Of a stretch of 26,514 nt of DNA, positions 7,773-15,386 are shown in pieces. This DNA comes from CAYYWV01 sp964475385 (GTDB lineage: Bacteria > Pseudomonadota > Alphaproteobacteria > JAAXGF01), in assembly GCA_964475385.1 (NCBI GenBank), contig CAYYWV010000026.1:1-26514 (forward strand). Direction: 5' to 3'. Made by a program: the position numbers and the translations under genes. The notes under the pieces were generated by a model that worked only from the letters and a program-made list of their open reading frames with translations, searched no databases and was not told the origin of the DNA. The stretch's first letter is position 1. Each line of letters opens with the position of its first letter.

Positions 7773-7800
7773 TTGACAGGTCCGAAACAGGCGTTATCAC
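7773..7800 (+). promoter_or_regulatory. Predicted sigma-70-type promoter of the fabD operon
   Basis: TTGACA (7773-7778, perfect) with a 16-base spacer and TATCAC (7795-7800, four of six). Predicted start is near 7807, leaving a leader of about 120 bases before fabD. It faces away from the rpsF promoter. Confidence 0.55.
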
Positions 7801-7926
7801 TAACCCGCTCGCGTCGCGTCAGCGGTTCGCGAGGCCTCGTTCCCAGGTTCGGGCAGGAGGGCCCTCCGGGTCGGCGAGCCGGCCCGAGGTTCGAACCGAC
7901 GCCATGAAAACTCAGGATCGCGACAG
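7801..7926 (+). other. fabD 5' leader with several inverted repeats and a tiny ORF
   Basis: Contains CTCGCG...CGCGAG (7808-7833, 14-base loop), a perfect 12-base palindrome GGAGGGCCCTCC (7856-7867) and GGTTCGAACC (7888-7897). An eight-codon ORF (ATG 7903, MKTQDRDR) ends in TGA overlapping the fabD GTG (GTGA). No gene of normal size is visible. These could be operator or leader-structure elements; none matches a motif I can name. Confidence 0.35.
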
Positions 7927-8868
7927 GTGACGCGCGCTTTCGTCTTCCCCGGCCAGGGATCGCAGCGGGTCGGCATGGGCCGGCCGCTCGCCGAGGCTTT
8001 CGCCGCCGCCCGCGAGGTCTTCGAGGAGGTCGACGACGCCCTCGAGGCCAGGCTTTCGCGGATTATCTTCGAAGGCCCCGAATCCGACCTTACCCTCACC
8101 GAGAACGCCCAGCCCGCGCTGATGGCGGTCTCGCTCGCCGTGGTCCGCGTGATCGAGCGCGAAGGCGGCCTCAAGCTCGCCGATCACTGCGCCTTCGTCG
8201 CCGGTCACTCGCTCGGCGAGTACTCGGCGCTCGCCGCCGCCGGAAGCCTTGCGCTCGCCGACGCGGCCCGGCTCTTGCGTCGCCGCGGACAGGCCATGCA
8301 GCGCGCCGTCCCGGTGGGCGAGGGCGCGATGGCGGCCCTGATCGGCCTCGACCTCGACGCCGCCCGCGCGGTGGCCGCGGCCGCCGCCGAGGGCGCCGTC
8401 TGCGAGGCCGCCAACGACAACGCCCCCGGACAGGTGGTCTTGAGCGGCGACCGCGCGGCGATCGCCCGCGCGATCGCGATCGCGCCCGAGCGCGGCGCCC
8501 GGCGCGTGGTCGAGCTTCCGGTCAGCGCGCCTTTCCACTGCGCGTTGATGGCGCCCGCGGCCGAGGAAATGGCCGAGGCGCTCGCCGCGGCCGAGATCGG
8601 GCCCCCGGCGGTTCCCTTGATCGCCAACGTGACCGCCGCGCCGGTCGCCGACCCGGACGAGATCCGCAAGCTGCTCGTGGCCCAGGTCACCGCCATGGTG
8701 CGCTGGCGCGAAAGCGTGCTCGCCATGCGCGCGCAAGGCGTGGAGCGGATCGTCGAGCTCGGCGCGGGCAAGGTCTTGAGCGGGCTCGCGCGTCGGATCG
8801 ACCGCGACATCGCGACCCAATCGGTCGAGACGCCCGAGGACGTCGAGCTTTTTTTGAAAACCGTGTAG
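7927..8868 (+). CDS. fabD: Malonyl-CoA:ACP transacylase
   Basis: A 313-residue cytoplasmic enzyme that moves malonyl from CoA to ACP, feeding type II fatty acid synthesis. FPGQGSQ is at 7-13, the nucleophile elbow GHSLG at 93-97 (S95), the substrate arginine in RRRGQAMQ (R120) and the catalytic histidine in PVSAPFHCALM (H204). Length is normal. It starts at GTG 7927, where the family begins; an AGGA nine bases before is a modest ribosome-binding site. First gene of fabD-fabG-acpP-fabF-mltG, driven by the divergent promoter region. Confidence 0.97.
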   Translation: MTRAFVFPGQGSQRVGMGRPLAEAFAAAREVFEEVDDALEARLSRIIFEGPESDLTLTENAQPALMAVSLAVVRVIEREGGLKLADHCAFVAGHSLGEYSALAAAGSLALADAARLLRRRGQAMQRAVPVGEGAMAALIGLDLDAARAVAAAAAEGAVCEAANDNAPGQVVLSGDRAAIARAIAIAPERGARRVVELPVSAPFHCALMAPAAEEMAEALAAAEIGPPAVPLIANVTAAPVADPDEIRKLLVAQVTAMVRWRESVLAMRAQGVERIVELGAGKVLSGLARRIDRDIATQSVETPEDVELFLKTV

Positions 8869-8878
8869 GCTTTAGACC

Positions 8879-9616
8879 GTGTTCGATCTTTCAGGCAGAT
8901 GCGCGCTGATCACCGGGGCTTCGGGCGGAATCGGCGGCGCGATTGCGCGGGCGCTGCACGGCCAGGGGGCGACGGTCGCGCTCTCGGGCACGCGGCGCGC
9001 GGCGCTCGATGATCTCGCCGCCGCGCTCGGCGACCGCGCCCATGTCGTTGCGTGCGATCTTTCCGACCCGGAAGCGACCCGGGCGCTCGCCGCCGAGGCC
9101 GAGGCGGCGATGGGCGGGCTCGACATCCTGGTCAACAACGCCGGCCTCACCCGCGACGGCCTTCTGTTGCGCATGAGCGACGAGGACTGGCAGACGGTGA
9201 TCGACGTCGACCTCACCGCCGGGTTCCGGATCGTTCGCGCGGCGCTCCGCGGCATGATGAAGCGGCGCTTCGGCCGCATCATCGGGATCACGTCGGTGGT
9301 CGCGGCCACCGGCAATCCCGGGCAGGCCAACTACGCCGCCGCCAAAGCGGGCATGATCGGGTTCTCGAAGGCGCTCGCCGCCGAGGTCGCGGCCCGCGGG
9401 ATCACGGTCAACTGCATCGCGCCGGGATTGATCGAGACCGCGATGACCGCCGATCTCGGCGAGGCCGCGCGCGAGGCCATGCTTTCGCGGATTCCGGCCC
9501 GCCGGCCCGGCGCGCCCGAGGACGTCGCGGCTTGCGCGGTGTTCCTGGCCTCCGACGAGGCCGGCTACATCACCGGTCAAACGCTTCACGTCAACGGCGG
9601 AATGGCGATGATCTGA
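8879..9616 (+). CDS. fabG: 3-oxoacyl-ACP reductase
   Basis: A 245-residue classical SDR that reduces 3-oxoacyl-ACP with NADPH. Cofactor loop TGASGGIG is at 12-19, NNAG at 86-89, and the catalytic triad is S139, Y152, K156 (YAAAK). The C-terminus GQTLHVNGGMAMI is typical of FabG. It begins with GTG ten bases after the fabD stop, with only a weak Shine-Dalgarno sequence. Neighbours make FabG, rather than another SDR, nearly certain. Confidence 0.97.
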   Translation: MFDLSGRCALITGASGGIGGAIARALHGQGATVALSGTRRAALDDLAAALGDRAHVVACDLSDPEATRALAAEAEAAMGGLDILVNNAGLTRDGLLLRMSDEDWQTVIDVDLTAGFRIVRAALRGMMKRRFGRIIGITSVVAATGNPGQANYAAAKAGMIGFSKALAAEVAARGITVNCIAPGLIETAMTADLGEAAREAMLSRIPARRPGAPEDVAACAVFLASDEAGYITGQTLHVNGGMAMI

Positions 9617-9794
9617 GCGACTCGGGACGCGGTTTCGCGGCGCGGAAGCGGCTTCGGGGCGACTGGCCAAGCGCCGCAAAGTATGTTACCAAACCCGCCT
9701 TTCGCCCCGGCGGGGCCTGGGCCGGGCGCGTGGACGGCCACGCCGGTCCGGGTGGGGAATCGGCAGCATTTCGGAAAGAAGAGGAACAGCGATA
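9617..9794 (+). other. Intergenic region between fabG and acpP
   Basis: 178 bp with no ORF of merit. It holds a short GC hairpin (GCCCC/GGGGC near 9705-9717) and a TATGTT box (about 9681) without a good -35. An internal promoter for acpP would fit the need for large amounts of ACP, but the sequence evidence is weak. Confidence 0.35.
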
Positions 9795-10028
9795 ATGAGC
9801 GATATCGCCGAGCGCGTGAAAAAGATCGTGGTCGAGCATCTCGGGGTGGACGAGTCGAAGGTGACCGAATCGGCCAGCTTCATCGACGATCTCGGGGCCG
9901 ACAGCCTTGACACGGTCGAACTCGTGATGGCCTTCGAGGAGGAGTTCGGGTGCGAGATTCCCGACGACGCCGCCGAGAAGATCCTGACCGTCAAGGACGC
10001 GATCGATTACATCGCAGAGCACGCGTGA
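9795..10028 (+). CDS. acpP: Acyl carrier protein
   Basis: A 77-residue acidic four-helix carrier protein. The phosphopantetheine site is S37 in LGADSLDTVELVM, matching AcpP. Length and charge are standard. GAGGAA about ten bases before the ATG gives a clear ribosome-binding site, better than those of its neighbours, which suits an abundant protein. It carries acyl intermediates for FabD, FabG and FabF here and donors for phospholipid and lipid A synthesis. Confidence 0.98.
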   Translation: MSDIAERVKKIVVEHLGVDESKVTESASFIDDLGADSLDTVELVMAFEEEFGCEIPDDAAEKILTVKDAIDYIAEHA

Positions 10029-10067
10029 GCCGGGCTGGCGGTCCCCGCCCGCGCAGGACAGCCTGAC

Positions 10068-11327
10068 ATGAAACGCATCGTCGTCACCGGCGTTGGCATG
10101 GTCACGCCTCTTGCCAACGGCGCTCAGGCGACGTGGGAACGCCTGATCGCCGGGCGGTCGGGCATTCGCCGCATCGAGTCCTTCGACGTCTCGGACATCG
10201 CGTGCCGGATCGCCGGCCAGGTGCCGCGCGGCGAAGCGCCGCACGCTTTTCGGCCCGACGAGATCATGGCGCCGAAGGAGCAGCGCAAGGTCGACGAGTT
10301 CATTTTGTTCGCGGTCGCGGCCGCGGTCGAGGCGATCGAGGATTCGGGCTGGACGCCCGAGGACGAGGAGAGCCGCGAGCGCACCGGCGTCATCATCGGA
10401 TCGGGCATCGGCGGGCTCAAGGCCATCGCCGACGGCGCGATCCTGATCGCCGAACGCGGGCCGCGCCGGCTCAGCCCGTTCTTCATTCCTTCGGCGCTGA
10501 TCAACCTCGCCTCGGGGCACGTCTCGATCCGCTATGGCTTCAAAGGGCCGAACCACGCCGTGGTCACCGCGTGCTCGACCGGCGCGCACGCCATCGGAGA
10601 CGCCGCGCGGATGATCCAGCACGGCGACGCCGACGTCATGGTCGCGGGCGGGGCCGAGGCGTCGCTGTGCCGGCTCGGGATCGCGGGTTTCGCCGCGGCG
10701 CGCGCGCTTTCGACCAACTTCAACGACGAGCCCGAACGCGCCTCGCGGCCTTGGGACCGGGATCGCGACGGCTTCGTCATGGGCGAAGGGGCGGGGATCG
10801 TCGTCCTCGAAGAGCTCGAGCACGCTCGCGCCCGCGGCGCGAAGATCTATGGCGAGATCGTCGGCTACGGCATGTCGGGCGACGCCTACCACATCACCGC
10901 GCCGGCCGAGGACGGCTCGGGCGCCTTCCGTTCGATGCGGGCGGCGTTGCGCGACGCCGGCATGGCGCCCGACGAGATCGACTACATCAACGCCCACGGC
11001 ACTTCGACGCCGCTTGGCGACGAGATCGAGCTCAACGCGGTCAAGCGCCTGTTCGGCGACGCCGCCTATCGGCTCTCGATGTCGTCGACCAAGTCGGCGA
11101 TCGGCCATCTCTTGGGCGCGGCCGGCGCGGTCGAAGCGATCTTCGCCCTGCTCGCGCTCGCCAACGATATCGTTCCGCCCACCCTCAACCTCGACAATCC
11201 GTCGCCGGGGTGCGACCTCGACCTGGTGCCGCACGAGGCGAAGCGGCGGCCGGTGCGGGCGGCTTTGACGAACTCCTTCGGGTTCGGGGGAACGAACGCT
11301 TCGTTGATCTTCAAGAAGGCGCCCTGA
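10068..11327 (+). CDS. fabF: 3-oxoacyl-ACP synthase II
   Basis: A 419-residue condensing enzyme that elongates acyl-ACP with malonyl-ACP. The Cys-His-His triad is intact: C169 in VTACSTGAH, H310 in INAHGTSTPLGD and H347 in SAIGHLLGAAG. The C-terminal NSFGFGGTNASLIF loop is conserved. An AGGA nine bases before the ATG serves as ribosome-binding site. It follows acpP by 39 bases, the standard acpP-fabF order. Length matches FabF (about 413-420). Confidence 0.97.
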   Translation: MKRIVVTGVGMVTPLANGAQATWERLIAGRSGIRRIESFDVSDIACRIAGQVPRGEAPHAFRPDEIMAPKEQRKVDEFILFAVAAAVEAIEDSGWTPEDEESRERTGVIIGSGIGGLKAIADGAILIAERGPRRLSPFFIPSALINLASGHVSIRYGFKGPNHAVVTACSTGAHAIGDAARMIQHGDADVMVAGGAEASLCRLGIAGFAAARALSTNFNDEPERASRPWDRDRDGFVMGEGAGIVVLEELEHARARGAKIYGEIVGYGMSGDAYHITAPAEDGSGAFRSMRAALRDAGMAPDEIDYINAHGTSTPLGDEIELNAVKRLFGDAAYRLSMSSTKSAIGHLLGAAGAVEAIFALLALANDIVPPTLNLDNPSPGCDLDLVPHEAKRRPVRAALTNSFGFGGTNASLIFKKAP

Positions 11328-11331
11328 GCGC

Positions 11332-12375
11332 ATGCGGCGTGCGGTTCGCCGCGCTCTCCTCCTTCTCGTGCTTGCAGGCGCGCTTGGTGCGGGCGCGCTT
11401 TATTGGTTGCAACGCGCCTTCGACGCCCCGGGGCCCTTGGCCGCGCCCGCGACCGTGGTGTTGCCCCGCGGCGAAGGGCTCGACGCGATCGCGCGCAGGC
11501 TCGCCGCGGCCGGCGTCATCCGCAATCCGCGCGTGTTCGTCCTCGGCGTGCGCCTTGCGGGCACCGGGCGCGCGCTCAAGGCCGGAGAGTACGCCTTTCC
11601 AGCCGGGGCGAGCGCGCGCCGGGTGATGGAGATCCTGCTTTCGGGGCGCACGGTGGCGCGTCGGCTCACGGTGCCCGAAGGGCTGACCTCGCGCCAGGTC
11701 GTGGCGCTCGTCGAAGCGGCCGATGGCCTGACCGGAACCATCGAGCGCACGCCCCCCGAAGGCAGCCTTCTGCCCGAGACCTATCACTACTCCTTCGGCG
11801 ACAGCCGGGCGGAGCTGATCGCGCGCATGGAGCGGGCGATGGACCGGCTTCTCGCCTCGCTCGCCGACAAGCTCCCGTCCGATTCGCCGCTTCCCGACAT
11901 GCGCGCGGTCGTCACGCTCGCCTCGATCGTCGAGAAGGAGACCGCGCGCGCCGACGAACGGCCGCGGATCGCGGCCGTCTTTCTCAACCGGCTGCGGCGG
12001 GGGCTCAGGCTCCAGTCCGACCCCACGGTGGTCTACGCGCTGACCGAGGGCGCGGGCCCTCTCGACCGGCCGCTCAGCCGCGCCGACCTCGCGGTGGACA
12101 GCCCCTACAACACCTACCGGGTGCGCGGCCTTCCCCCGGGGCCGATCGCCAACCCGGGACGGGCCGCGATCCTCGCCGTGCTTGCGCCCGCCGAGACCGA
12201 CGAGCTCTACTTCGTCGCCGACGGCGAGGGCGGGCATCTGTTCGCCCGCACCCTCGCCGAGCACAACCGCAACGTGCGCCGTTGGCGGAAGCTCCAGAAG
12301 GAGCGGAAAGAGACGGAAAAGGCCCGCGCCGCCGGGGCCGAAGGCGACGCCCGGCAAGGGGCGGCGGCCGAGTAG
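11332..12375 (+). CDS. mltG: Endolytic peptidoglycan transglycosylase MltG (YceG-like)
   Basis: A 347-residue inner-membrane enzyme proposed to terminate nascent glycan strands. One N-terminal membrane anchor (8-26) is followed by a LysM-like region (about 40-112) and the YceG domain, with LASIVEKETA (196-205; catalytic glutamate expected at E201) and LQSDPTVVYAL (227-237). The Lys/Glu/Ala-rich C-terminus is likely disordered. It starts four bases after the fabF stop, so it is cotranscribed. In E. coli pabC precedes yceG; here no pabC is present and fabF adjoins mltG directly. Confidence 0.94.
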   Translation: MRRAVRRALLLLVLAGALGAGALYWLQRAFDAPGPLAAPATVVLPRGEGLDAIARRLAAAGVIRNPRVFVLGVRLAGTGRALKAGEYAFPAGASARRVMEILLSGRTVARRLTVPEGLTSRQVVALVEAADGLTGTIERTPPEGSLLPETYHYSFGDSRAELIARMERAMDRLLASLADKLPSDSPLPDMRAVVTLASIVEKETARADERPRIAAVFLNRLRRGLRLQSDPTVVYALTEGAGPLDRPLSRADLAVDSPYNTYRVRGLPPGPIANPGRAAILAVLAPAETDELYFVADGEGGHLFARTLAEHNRNVRRWRKLQKERKETEKARAAGAEGDARQGAAAE

Positions 12376-12390
12376 GGACTCGGTCCGGCC

Positions 12391-13176
12391 TCAACCTCGC
12401 GCGGCGAGGTCCGGCTTCTCGGGCAGGCGGGCGAGCAAGCGGTCGGTGAGCCCGGGCGGAAGCGCGCCGATCGCCCAGGCGAGCGCATAGAGCGGCCAGG
12501 GAAACGCGATCCGCGCCCGGTTGCGGGCGAGCCCGCGCCGGATGATGCGGGCGGCGCGATCGGCCTCCATGATCAAGGGCATGGGGTAGGGGTTGACGTC
12601 GGTCATCGGCGTGCGCACGAAGCCCGGACAGATCACCGAGACCGCGATCCCGTCGGCCCGGAGCCGCCCGCGCAAGCCCTCGCCCCAGGCCCGGACGGCG
12701 GCCTTGCTCGCCGAGTAGGCGGGCGCGCCCGGAAAGCCGCGGAACGCGGCGAGCGAAGCCATCAGCGCGATCTGCCCGCGGCCGCGCGCGCGCATGCGCG
12801 GGATCGCCGGCAGCACGGTGTTGAGCACGCCGTCGACATTGACCGCGAAGATGCGCCGGACCTGCGCTTCGCCCTCGCCCTCGCCTTCGCCGCCGGTGCC
12901 GCCCGAGACGCCGGCGTTGGCGATCACGAGATCGAGCGGCGCGATCCCGTCGACCGCGCCGATCCAATCGGCCATCGCTGCGCGCGCGGTGACGTCGAGG
13001 GTCTCGGACACCACCTCGGCGCCCTGCGCGCGGCAGGCCGCGGCGACCGTCTCGAGCCGCGGCCCGTCGCGCCCCGTGAGCGCAAGCGTCACCCCGGGCG
13101 CGGCGTAGACGCGCGCCAAGGCCGCCCCGAGCCCCGAGGACGCGCCGGTGATCAGGACCGTTCGCGGCGCGCGCAT
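12391..13176 (-). CDS. Short-chain dehydrogenase/reductase of unknown substrate
   Basis: A 261-residue classical SDR. TGASSGLG is at 10-17, NAG at 87-89, N114 in NVDG, S141, and YSASK with Y154 and K158, so it should be catalytically competent. The loop after NAG carries a Gly/Glu low-complexity stretch (GGTGGEGEGEGEA, 92-104). The C-terminus has a hydrophobic segment (about 226-240), as in membrane-associated SDRs. It is a single-gene unit on the opposite strand: its end faces mltG with 15 bp between and its start diverges from yicC. I chose ATG 13176 because the Rossmann fold starts right after it; the longer open frame upstream is antisense to yicC. Substrate cannot be read from sequence. 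Confidence 0.85.
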   Translation of the reverse strand: MRAPRTVLITGASSGLGAALARVYAAPGVTLALTGRDGPRLETVAAACRAQGAEVVSETLDVTARAAMADWIGAVDGIAPLDLVIANAGVSGGTGGEGEGEGEAQVRRIFAVNVDGVLNTVLPAIPRMRARGRGQIALMASLAAFRGFPGAPAYSASKAAVRAWGEGLRGRLRADGIAVSVICPGFVRTPMTDVNPYPMPLIMEADRAARIIRRGLARNRARIAFPWPLYALAWAIGALPPGLTDRLLARLPEKPDLAARG

Positions 13177-13226
13177 GACTTGATCATCGCCTGTTCTTTT
13201 CCGCCTTTTTCCGCTCCGCCCTGGGG

Positions 13227-13255
13227 TTGTTGGTCCCGGTGGGCGCGTATATAGT
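13227..13255 (+). promoter_or_regulatory. Predicted sigma-70-type promoter of yicC-gmk
   Basis: TTGTTG (13227-13232), a 17-base spacer and TATAGT (13250-13255). Predicted start is near 13262, about 50 bases before the yicC GTG. Confidence 0.6.
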
Positions 13256-13263
13256 GCCCGCGC

Positions 13264-13278
13264 GGCGCCTCTGGCGCC
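13264..13278 (+). promoter_or_regulatory. Hairpin at the predicted 5' end of the yicC-gmk mRNA
   Basis: GGCGCC-TCT-GGCGCC makes a 6-bp all-GC stem with a three-base loop, starting within about two bases of the predicted transcription start. 5'-terminal stems are known to shield mRNAs from RNase E or RppH entry; its role here is inference. Confidence 0.4.
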
Positions 13279-13311
13279 ACCGCTCCTGCCGTCACTTTCA
13301 GCGAGGCGTCC

Positions 13312-14205
13312 GTGGCCCTTGCCAGCATGACCGGGTTCGCCCGCGCAAGCGGACGGGACGCTACGTTGAGCTGGACCTGGGAAGCGAAAAGCGTCAACGG
13401 CCGCGGGCTCGACGTGCGCTGCCGCCTGCCCGCCGGGATGGAGGCGCTCGACGTGGCCGTTCGCCGGGCGGTCGGCGCGCGCTTCCGCCGCGGGAGCTTC
13501 ACGATCGCGCTTCAGGTCGAGCGCGCGGCCGAGACCGCGCGCCTCAGGGTCGATCGCGCGGCGCTCGACGCGCTTCTCGCGCTCGCCGCCGAGCTTCGCG
13601 ACAAGGTCGCCGATGCGGCTCCGCTTTCGATCGGGGAGCTCTTGCGGGTGCGCGGCGTCGTCGATCTGGTCGAGGACGAGGCGCTCGATCCCGAAGCGCA
13701 GGCCGCCCGCGAGGCGCGGATCGCCGAGACCCTTGAAGCCGCGCTCGAAGCGCTCGCCGCTTCGCGCCGCGAGGAAGGGGCGCGGCTCGCCGAAATGCTC
13801 GCCGGCCATCTCGACGAGATCGAAGCCCTTGCTCAAGCCGCCCGCGCGGCGGCCGCCGACCAACCCGCGCTCCTGCGCCGCCGGCTCGACGACGCGCTCG
13901 CCCAGTTTCGCGAGGCCTCGCCGCCAGTCTCGGAGGAACGCGTCGCCCAGGAGGTCGCGCTTCTTCTCGTCAAAGGCGACGTGCGCGAAGAGATCGACCG
14001 CCTCGCCGCCCATGTCGAAGCCGCGCGCGCGCTGCTCGCCGAAGGCGGCGCGGTCGGCCGCAAGCTCGACTTCCTGTGCCAAGAGTTCAACCGCGAAGCC
14101 AACACCTTGTGTTCAAAGGCGGGCGACGTGGCGCTGACTCGCATCGGCCTCGAGCTTAAGGCCGCGATCGACCGCTTCCGCGAGCAGGCGCAGAACGTGG
14201 AGTAG
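13312..14205 (+). CDS. yicC: YicC-family endoribonuclease
   Basis: A 297-residue YicC/YloC-type protein; E. coli YicC has been reported to be an endoribonuclease. The N-terminal domain begins MALASMTGFARASG and continues with SVNGRGLDVRCRLP (29-42). The DUF1732 C-terminal block is highly conserved here: EGGAVGRKLDFLCQEFNRE and ANTLCSKAGD. I use GTG 13312 because GAGG lies five bases upstream and the residues before SMTGFARA match family starts; an ATG five codons later is the alternative. Four bases separate it from gmk, the classic yicC-gmk order. Confidence 0.95.
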   Translation: MALASMTGFARASGRDATLSWTWEAKSVNGRGLDVRCRLPAGMEALDVAVRRAVGARFRRGSFTIALQVERAAETARLRVDRAALDALLALAAELRDKVADAAPLSIGELLRVRGVVDLVEDEALDPEAQAAREARIAETLEAALEALAASRREEGARLAEMLAGHLDEIEALAQAARAAAADQPALLRRRLDDALAQFREASPPVSEERVAQEVALLLVKGDVREEIDRLAAHVEAARALLAEGGAVGRKLDFLCQEFNREANTLCSKAGDVALTRIGLELKAAIDRFREQAQNVE

Positions 14206-14209
14206 GCCG

Positions 14210-14848
14210 GTGCCCCGCTCGCCGATCACCCGCCGCGGCCTGATGCTCGTTCTGTCCTCGCCTTCGGGCGCGGGCAAGACGGCGATCTCGCGTCGAATCC
14301 TGGCCTCCGACGACCGGATCGCCATGTCGATCTCGGTCACCACCCGCCCGCGCCGGCCCGGCGAGACCGACGGCGTGGACTACATCTTCGTCGACGAGGC
14401 GGCGTTTCAGCGAATGGTCGCCGAGGACGCCTTTCTCGAGCATGCGGTCGTGTTCGGCAACCGCTACGGCACTCCGCGCGCGCCGGTCGAAGCGGCGCTC
14501 GCCCAGGGACGGGATATTCTGTTCGACGTCGACTGGCAGGGCGCCCAGAAGCTCGCCGAAACCGCCCGCGACGATCTGGTCAGCGTGTTCATCCTGCCGC
14601 CCTCGACCGAAGAGCTCGAGCGCCGCCTGCGCGCCCGCGCCCGCGATCCCGAAGAGGTCGTCGCCCAGCGCATGGCGCGCGCGGCCGACGAGATGAGCCA
14701 CTGGCCGGAGTACGACTACATTATCGTCAACGAAACGCTCGACGAAAGCGTGGAGAACGTGCGCGCGATTCTGCGCGCCGAGCGGCTGCGCCGAACCCGC
14801 CAGATCGGGCTCGCCGACTTCGTGAACGCGCTCAGCCGGTCGCGCTGA
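14210..14848 (+). CDS. gmk: Guanylate kinase
   Basis: A 212-residue GMP kinase (GMP + ATP to GDP + ADP), essential for GTP and dGTP supply. P-loop SPSGAGKT is at 17-24, and the GMP-binding segment SVTTRPRRPGETDGVDY at 42-58. FGNRYGTPRAPVE (82-94), DVDWQGA (107-113) and the lid with RLRARARD (138-145) are all in place. It starts at GTG four bases after yicC. Its last 17 bases overlap the convergent acetyltransferase gene. Confidence 0.97.
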   Translation: MPRSPITRRGLMLVLSSPSGAGKTAISRRILASDDRIAMSISVTTRPRRPGETDGVDYIFVDEAAFQRMVAEDAFLEHAVVFGNRYGTPRAPVEAALAQGRDILFDVDWQGAQKLAETARDDLVSVFILPPSTEELERRLRARARDPEEVVAQRMARAADEMSHWPEYDYIIVNETLDESVENVRAILRAERLRRTRQIGLADFVNALSRSR

Positions 14849-15386
14849 CGCCGCTCCCCGCCGTCTGCGCCGCGCCCGCCGCGCGTTTGCGCGCCGGACC
14901 GAGCACGCCCGAAACCGCGGCCAGCGCGCCCGGGCGCAGCTCGGCCGCAAGAAAACGCGCGTCCTCGACCGGCACCGGCATGGCGAGCCCCGCGGCGCGG
15001 GCGGAGCCGAAGCCGAAGCGCGCGAACAGCTCCGGATACCCGATCGCGACCACCACTTCGTGGCCGGCGTCTTTGGCGCGCGCGAGCCCGCGGGCGATCA
15101 ACGCGGAAGCGAGGCCGCGGCCCCGCCAGTCGGGATGCACCGCGAGCGGACCGAGAAGAATGGCCGCGTCGCGCCCGTCGACCGTCACCGGCCAGAAGCG
15201 CAGGCTGCCGACGACGCCGCCGCGGGCGCGCGCGACCAGCGACAGCGCGGCGATCGGGTCTGCGCCTTCGCGCAGGCGATAGGACGGCCGCGTGCGGCGC
15301 TCCGCGCCGAAGGCGAGGTCGAGAAGCGCCTCGACGGCGGGCAGATCGGACGGATGCTGAAGATCGATGGCAGGCAGCTCGGACAT
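14832..15386 (-). CDS. GNAT-family N-acetyltransferase (YhbS-like)
   Basis: A 184-residue GNAT protein. The acetyl-CoA motif A is LGPLAVHPDWRGRGLASALI (78-97), with the pyrophosphate loop RGRGLAS. GYPELFARFGF (116-126) is typical of the YhbS-like subgroup, whose substrates are mostly unknown. The Ala-rich C-terminus extends over the end of gmk in convergent orientation (17 bp shared). The ribosome-binding site is weak (GGTGAG). It stands alone, with a 293-bp gap upstream. The acyl acceptor cannot be predicted. Confidence 0.88.
   Translation of the reverse strand: MSELPAIDLQHPSDLPAVEALLDLAFGAERRTRPSYRLREGADPIAALSLVARARGGVVGSLRFWPVTVDGRDAAILLGPLAVHPDWRGRGLASALIARGLARAKDAGHEVVVAIGYPELFARFGFGSARAAGLAMPVPVEDARFLAAELRPGALAAVSGVLGPARKRAAGAAQTAGSGVSATG

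Noticed and set aside
7850..7900. GGTTCGAACC, resembling a tRNA T-loop, in the fabD leader.
   Set aside because: The flanking bases do not form a 5-bp T-stem and no acceptor or anticodon arm can be folded around it.
9591..11333. A 580-codon minus-strand open frame across fabG's end, acpP and fabF.
   Set aside because: It is antisense to three certain genes, its product is rich in Arg/Asp/Gly with no domain, and long antisense frames are expected in DNA with this third-position GC bias.
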